DNA of 15,352 nucleotides from Pseudomonadota bacterium (lineage in GTDB: Bacteria; Pseudomonadota; Alphaproteobacteria; Rhodospirillales; Rhodospirillaceae). The notes beneath the pieces were generated by a model. The model worked only from the letters and a program-made list of their open reading frames with translations. It had not been told where the DNA came from and ran no database searches. The position numbers were made by a program, and so were the translations under genes. This document shows positions 12,711 through 15,352 of this stretch, piece after piece; positions within the stretch are counted from its first letter, which is position 1, and each line of letters starts with the position of its first letter. Where the stretch lies: assembly GCA_023396465.1 (NCBI GenBank), contig JAEWWF010000422.1, forward strand, positions 1 through 15,352. Reading direction: 5' to 3'.

Positions 12711-14228
12711 ATGCATATCAGCAGCCAGGGCAGCCAGATCGCGCCCTCCGCCGCCGTCACCGAATTCCTGTCGCGCCTGTCCGACGGGCGCATGCTGATC
12801 GGCGACCGCTGGGTGGCGGCCGCCGACGGCGCCACCTTCGACGTGGTCGACCCGGCCACCGGGCGGGTGTTCCATCGCGCCCCGCAGGCCACCGCCGCCG
12901 ATGTCGACGCCGCCGTCGCCGCCGCCCGCGACGCCTTCGAGAACCCCGCCTGGGCGGTCATGACCCCCACCGCCCGCGGCCAGCTGCTGTGGAAGCTGGC
13001 CGACCTGATCGAGGCCAATGCCGACGAACTGGCGGAAATCGAAAGCCTGGACAACGGCAAGGCCAAGGTGATCGCCCGTCACGCCGACGTCCTCCTGGCG
13101 GTGGACTTCCTGCGCTACATGGCCGGCTGGGCGACCAAGATCGAGGGTTCGACGGTCCCCGTCTCCGTCCCCTACATGCCCGGCGCCAAGCTGTTCGCCT
13201 ATACCCAGCGCGAGCCGGTGGGCGTGGTGGCGCAGATCGTGCCGTGGAACTTCCCGCTGCTGATGGCGGCGTGGAAGCTTGGCCCGGTGCTGGCGGTGGG
13301 CTGCACCTCCGTGCTGAAACCGGCGGAGCAGACGCCGCTGTCGGCCCTGCGCCTGGGCGAATTGGTCCTGGAAGCCGGCTATCCGGCCGGCGTGGTCAAC
13401 GTCGTCACCGGCTTCGGCCACATCGCCGGCGCCCGGCTGGCGGAGCACCCGGACGTGGACAAGGTGGCCTTCACCGGCTCGACCGAGGTCGGCAAGCTGA
13501 TCGGCCATGCCGCCATGTCCAACCTGAAGCGGGTGTCGCTGGAACTGGGCGGCAAGTCGCCGGTCATCGTGCTGCCCGATGCCGACCTGGAGCAGGCCAT
13601 CGGCGGCGCCGCCAACGCCATCTTCTTCAACCACGGCCAGGTCTGCACCGCCGGCTCGCGGCTTTACGTCCATCGCTCGATCTTCGACCGGGTGGCCGAG
13701 GGCGTGGCGGCGGCGGCCAAGGGCATCCGCCTCGGCCACGGCCTTGACCCCGAAACCCAGATGGGGCCGCTGGTGTCGGAGGAGCAGGCGCGCCGCGTCG
13801 CCGGCTACATCGACGCCGGCCTGAGCGAGGGCGCCGAGGCCCTGTGCGGCGGCCGCCGCGCCGACCGCGACGGCTTCTTCGTAGAGCCGACGGTGCTGGT
13901 GGGCTGCGGCCCCGACGCCACCGTGGTGCGCGAGGAAATCTTCGGCCCGGTGCTCTGCGCCATGCCCTTCCACGATCTGGACGAGGTGGCGAAGGCCGCC
14001 AACGACACGCCCTATGGCCTCGCCGCCAGCGTGTGGGGCACCGATCTGCGCCAGATTCATCGTCTGGTGCCGAAGATCAAGGCCGGCACGGTGTGGGTCA
14101 ACGCCCATAACGTGCTGGATGCGGCGCTGCCGTTCGGCGGCTTCAAACAGTCGGGCTGGGGGCGCGAGATGGGACGGTCGGTCCTCGATCTCTACACCGA
14201 GGAAAAGTCCGTCTGCATGGTGGTCTGA
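12711..14228 (+). CDS. NAD-dependent aldehyde dehydrogenase, phenylacetaldehyde/betaine-aldehyde type
   Basis: A 505-residue cytoplasmic ALDH-superfamily enzyme oxidising an aldehyde to the acid with NAD(P)+. All catalytic residues are present: Asn180 in PWNF, Lys203 in VLKPAEQTP, the FTGSTEVG turn (254-261), general base Glu278 in LELGGKSP, and nucleophile Cys312 in HGQVCTAGSRL. EEIFGPVL (408-415) and PFGGFKQSGWGRE (474-486) close the fold. Sequence style is that of the PadA/FeaB/PeaE phenylacetaldehyde dehydrogenases and relatives. The next gene encodes an amine dehydrogenase subunit whose product is an aldehyde, so disposal of amine-derived aldehyde is the likely role; chain or ring preference is not readable. 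GGAG nine bases before the ATG supports the start. The gap to qhpA is 102 bases and holds a structured element. Confidence 0.93.
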   Translation: MHISSQGSQIAPSAAVTEFLSRLSDGRMLIGDRWVAAADGATFDVVDPATGRVFHRAPQATAADVDAAVAAARDAFENPAWAVMTPTARGQLLWKLADLIEANADELAEIESLDNGKAKVIARHADVLLAVDFLRYMAGWATKIEGSTVPVSVPYMPGAKLFAYTQREPVGVVAQIVPWNFPLLMAAWKLGPVLAVGCTSVLKPAEQTPLSALRLGELVLEAGYPAGVVNVVTGFGHIAGARLAEHPDVDKVAFTGSTEVGKLIGHAAMSNLKRVSLELGGKSPVIVLPDADLEQAIGGAANAIFFNHGQVCTAGSRLYVHRSIFDRVAEGVAAAAKGIRLGHGLDPETQMGPLVSEEQARRVAGYIDAGLSEGAEALCGGRRADRDGFFVEPTVLVGCGPDATVVREEIFGPVLCAMPFHDLDEVAKAANDTPYGLAASVWGTDLRQIHRLVPKIKAGTVWVNAHNVLDAALPFGGFKQSGWGREMGRSVLDLYTEEKSVCMVV

Positions 14229-14232
14229 CGGA

Positions 14233-14284
14233 GACGGGACGGGCGGCGCTGGTCCAGGCCGCGCCGCCCACCGCCCGCCCCGTC
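14233..14284 (+). repeat. Overlapping inverted repeats between the aldehyde dehydrogenase and qhpA
   Basis: Two alternative stems share bases. The long one pairs 14233-14246 with 14271-14284 (14 positions, one A-C mismatch). The short one pairs GGGCGGCGC (14241-14249) perfectly with GCGCCGCCC (14261-14269) around 11 bases. Both cannot form in full, though the outer six pairs of the long stem can enclose the short one. There is no T-run. It may be an attenuator-like switch, an RNA-stability element or a weak terminator before qhpA. Confidence 0.65.
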
Positions 14285-14330
14285 GGGGGAATACAAGACA
14301 AACGACTGGAACAGGGTTGGAGTAGGACAC

Positions 14331-15352
14331 ATGACGCGATGGAGGACAGGGCTGCTGCCGGCATCCCTGATCGCCGTTTCCGCAGGCCTCGCGGCCGGCG
14401 GCGCGGCGGCGCAGACCCAGGCGCAGGCGCCGGACGCGCGGGCGATCATCACCGAACGCTGCGCCAGCTGCCACACGCCCGAGGGCGACGGCTGGAAACG
14501 CATCAGCCACATCCGCAAGAGCCCGGAAGGCTGGGAGATGACGCTGTTCCGCATGGGGCACCTGCACGGCGCCCGTCTGTCGGAGGACGAGGCGACCTCC
14601 CTGATCCGCTATCTTGCCGACACCCAGGGTCTCGCACCGGCGGAAACCGCCGACTACCGCTATATCCTGGAGCGGCAGCCGAACGTCGCCGAGGCGGAAG
14701 CAGACGAGGGCCTCGTCACCACCTGCGCCCGCTGTCACAGCTTCGCCCGCGTGGCGTTGCAGCGGCGCGATGCCGATGAATGGTTGAAGCTGGCCCACTT
14801 CCACGTCGGCCAGTTCCCCACCGCCGAATATCAGTTCATGTCCCGCGATCACGAATATTGGCAGCGCATCTCCACCGAGACGCCGCAAATCCTCGGCCAG
14901 CGCTTCCCCTATGAAACCGCCGCCTGGACCGCCTGGAAGGACGCCGGCAAGACCGATCCCGCCGGCACCTGGGCGCTTGCGGCCTACCAGCCCGGCAAGG
15001 GCGCCTACGGCGGCACCATGACCGTGACGGCGGCCGGTGAAGGCACCTATCGCGTCGCCTACGACCTCACCGACGCCGCCGGCCAGCCGCTGACCGGCGA
15101 AGGGCTCGCCAGCGTCTTCACCGGCTATGAATGGCGCGGCTCGGTCAGCCTCGGCGGCACCGATCTGCGCGAGATCATGGCCCTGAGCGAGGACGGCACC
15201 ACCCTGTCCGGCCGCGCCTTCCAGGCCGCCGCCGACGAAGTGGGCGCCACCGTCACCGCCGTGAAGATGGACGGCCGCCCGGTGCTGGTCGGCCTCAGCA
15301 AGCCCAGCCTGAAGGCGGGCGAGAGCGCCACCGTCACCCTGTGGGGCGACGG
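14331..15352 (+). CDS. qhpA: Quinohemoprotein amine dehydrogenase alpha subunit, 5' part (cut by window edge)
   Basis: Periplasmic subunit that carries electrons from the cysteine tryptophylquinone cofactor of the gamma subunit during oxidation of primary amines. The first 340 codons are present and stay open to the last base. Residues 1-27 are a signal peptide (cleavage after AAA). The N-terminal domain binds two c-type hemes: C44-A-S-C47-H48 and C132-A-R-C135-H136. The following segments FPTAEYQFMSRDHEYW (162-177), GTWALAAYQPGKGAYGGTM and TGYEWRGSV belong to the beta-rich domains typical of this family (full length about 500). GGAG eight bases before the ATG supports the start. Maturation genes (qhpD and others) and the beta and gamma subunits would be expected beyond the window. 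The name peaA is used for the same gene in Pseudomonas. Confidence 0.92.
   Translation, partial: MTRWRTGLLPASLIAVSAGLAAGGAAAQTQAQAPDARAIITERCASCHTPEGDGWKRISHIRKSPEGWEMTLFRMGHLHGARLSEDEATSLIRYLADTQGLAPAETADYRYILERQPNVAEAEADEGLVTTCARCHSFARVALQRRDADEWLKLAHFHVGQFPTAEYQFMSRDHEYWQRISTETPQILGQRFPYETAAWTAWKDAGKTDPAGTWALAAYQPGKGAYGGTMTVTAAGEGTYRVAYDLTDAAGQPLTGEGLASVFTGYEWRGSVSLGGTDLREIMALSEDGTTLSGRAFQAAADEVGATVTAVKMDGRPVLVGLSKPSLKAGESATVTLWGD

Noticed and set aside
10883..13066. Minus-strand open frame of 727 codons opposite dctQ/dctM and the aldehyde dehydrogenase start
   Set aside because: Low-complexity His/Arg/Asp/Gly-rich translation that crosses three genes and two gaps; it is the antisense shadow of high-GC coding sequence.
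12459..14888. Minus-strand open frame of 809 codons opposite the aldehyde dehydrogenase and qhpA
   Set aside because: It lies against two genes with complete catalytic and heme motifs, and its own translation has no recognisable motif.
1..15352. Search for mobile elements, CRISPR, tRNA/rRNA and defence genes
   Set aside because: No transposase or integrase motifs, no spaced direct repeats, no cloverleaf or rRNA segments; the known-family genes are all housekeeping, signalling, transport or catabolic.

Overview
The window is GC-rich, tightly packed bacterial chromosome. Long antisense open frames mirror most genes, as expected at this base composition. The gene set (a quinohemoprotein amine dehydrogenase alpha subunit, a TRAP transporter, a Do-type protease next to an OmpR-type two-component system, CreA and DeoR/DeoC) fits a Proteobacterium. 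An alphaproteobacterium of the Rhodospirillales type is my best guess, but that is inference. I see no insertion sequence, phage gene, tRNA, rRNA or CRISPR array.

Left part (1-4616). A 5' part of deoC (minus strand, cut by the window edge) diverges from deoR (plus strand). The gap between them holds a 16-bp site whose right half is identical to the classic E. coli deo operator half-site, so this looks like an autoregulated deoxynucleoside-catabolism switch. Downstream of deoR on the plus strand are a DEDDh exonuclease and a GNAT acetyltransferase. On the minus strand, converging on these, are creA (periplasmic, function unknown), a GAF-GGDEF diguanylate cyclase with an intact inhibitory site, and a 41-residue single-span membrane protein candidate.

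Middle part (4617-8789). A 307-base divergent region separates creA from a Do/HtrA periplasmic protease (degP/mucD type). The protease is followed by an OmpR-family response regulator and a membrane histidine kinase whose genes overlap by 14 bases. A perfect 15-bp inverted repeat and a candidate promoter lie between the protease and the regulator. An 83-residue membrane protein of unknown function converges on the kinase gene.

Right part (8790-15352). A TRAP transporter operon is laid out as dctP, a tautomerase-family isomerase resembling 5-carboxymethyl-2-hydroxymuconate delta-isomerase (CHMI), dctQ, dctM. A strong hairpin follows dctP, and the last three genes are joined by 4-base stop/start overlaps. 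After a 433-base gap comes an aldehyde dehydrogenase and then the 5' two thirds of qhpA, the di-heme alpha subunit of quinohemoprotein amine dehydrogenase, which runs off the window end. QhpA would oxidise primary amines to aldehydes in the periplasm and the dehydrogenase would take the aldehydes to acids. The CHMI-like enzyme and the transporter could extend this to aromatic amines, though that link rests on proximity only.

No clearly undescribed system stands out. The points most worth checking are the isomerase embedded in the TRAP operon, the intergenic RNA/DNA structures, the two small membrane proteins and the conserved deo operator.
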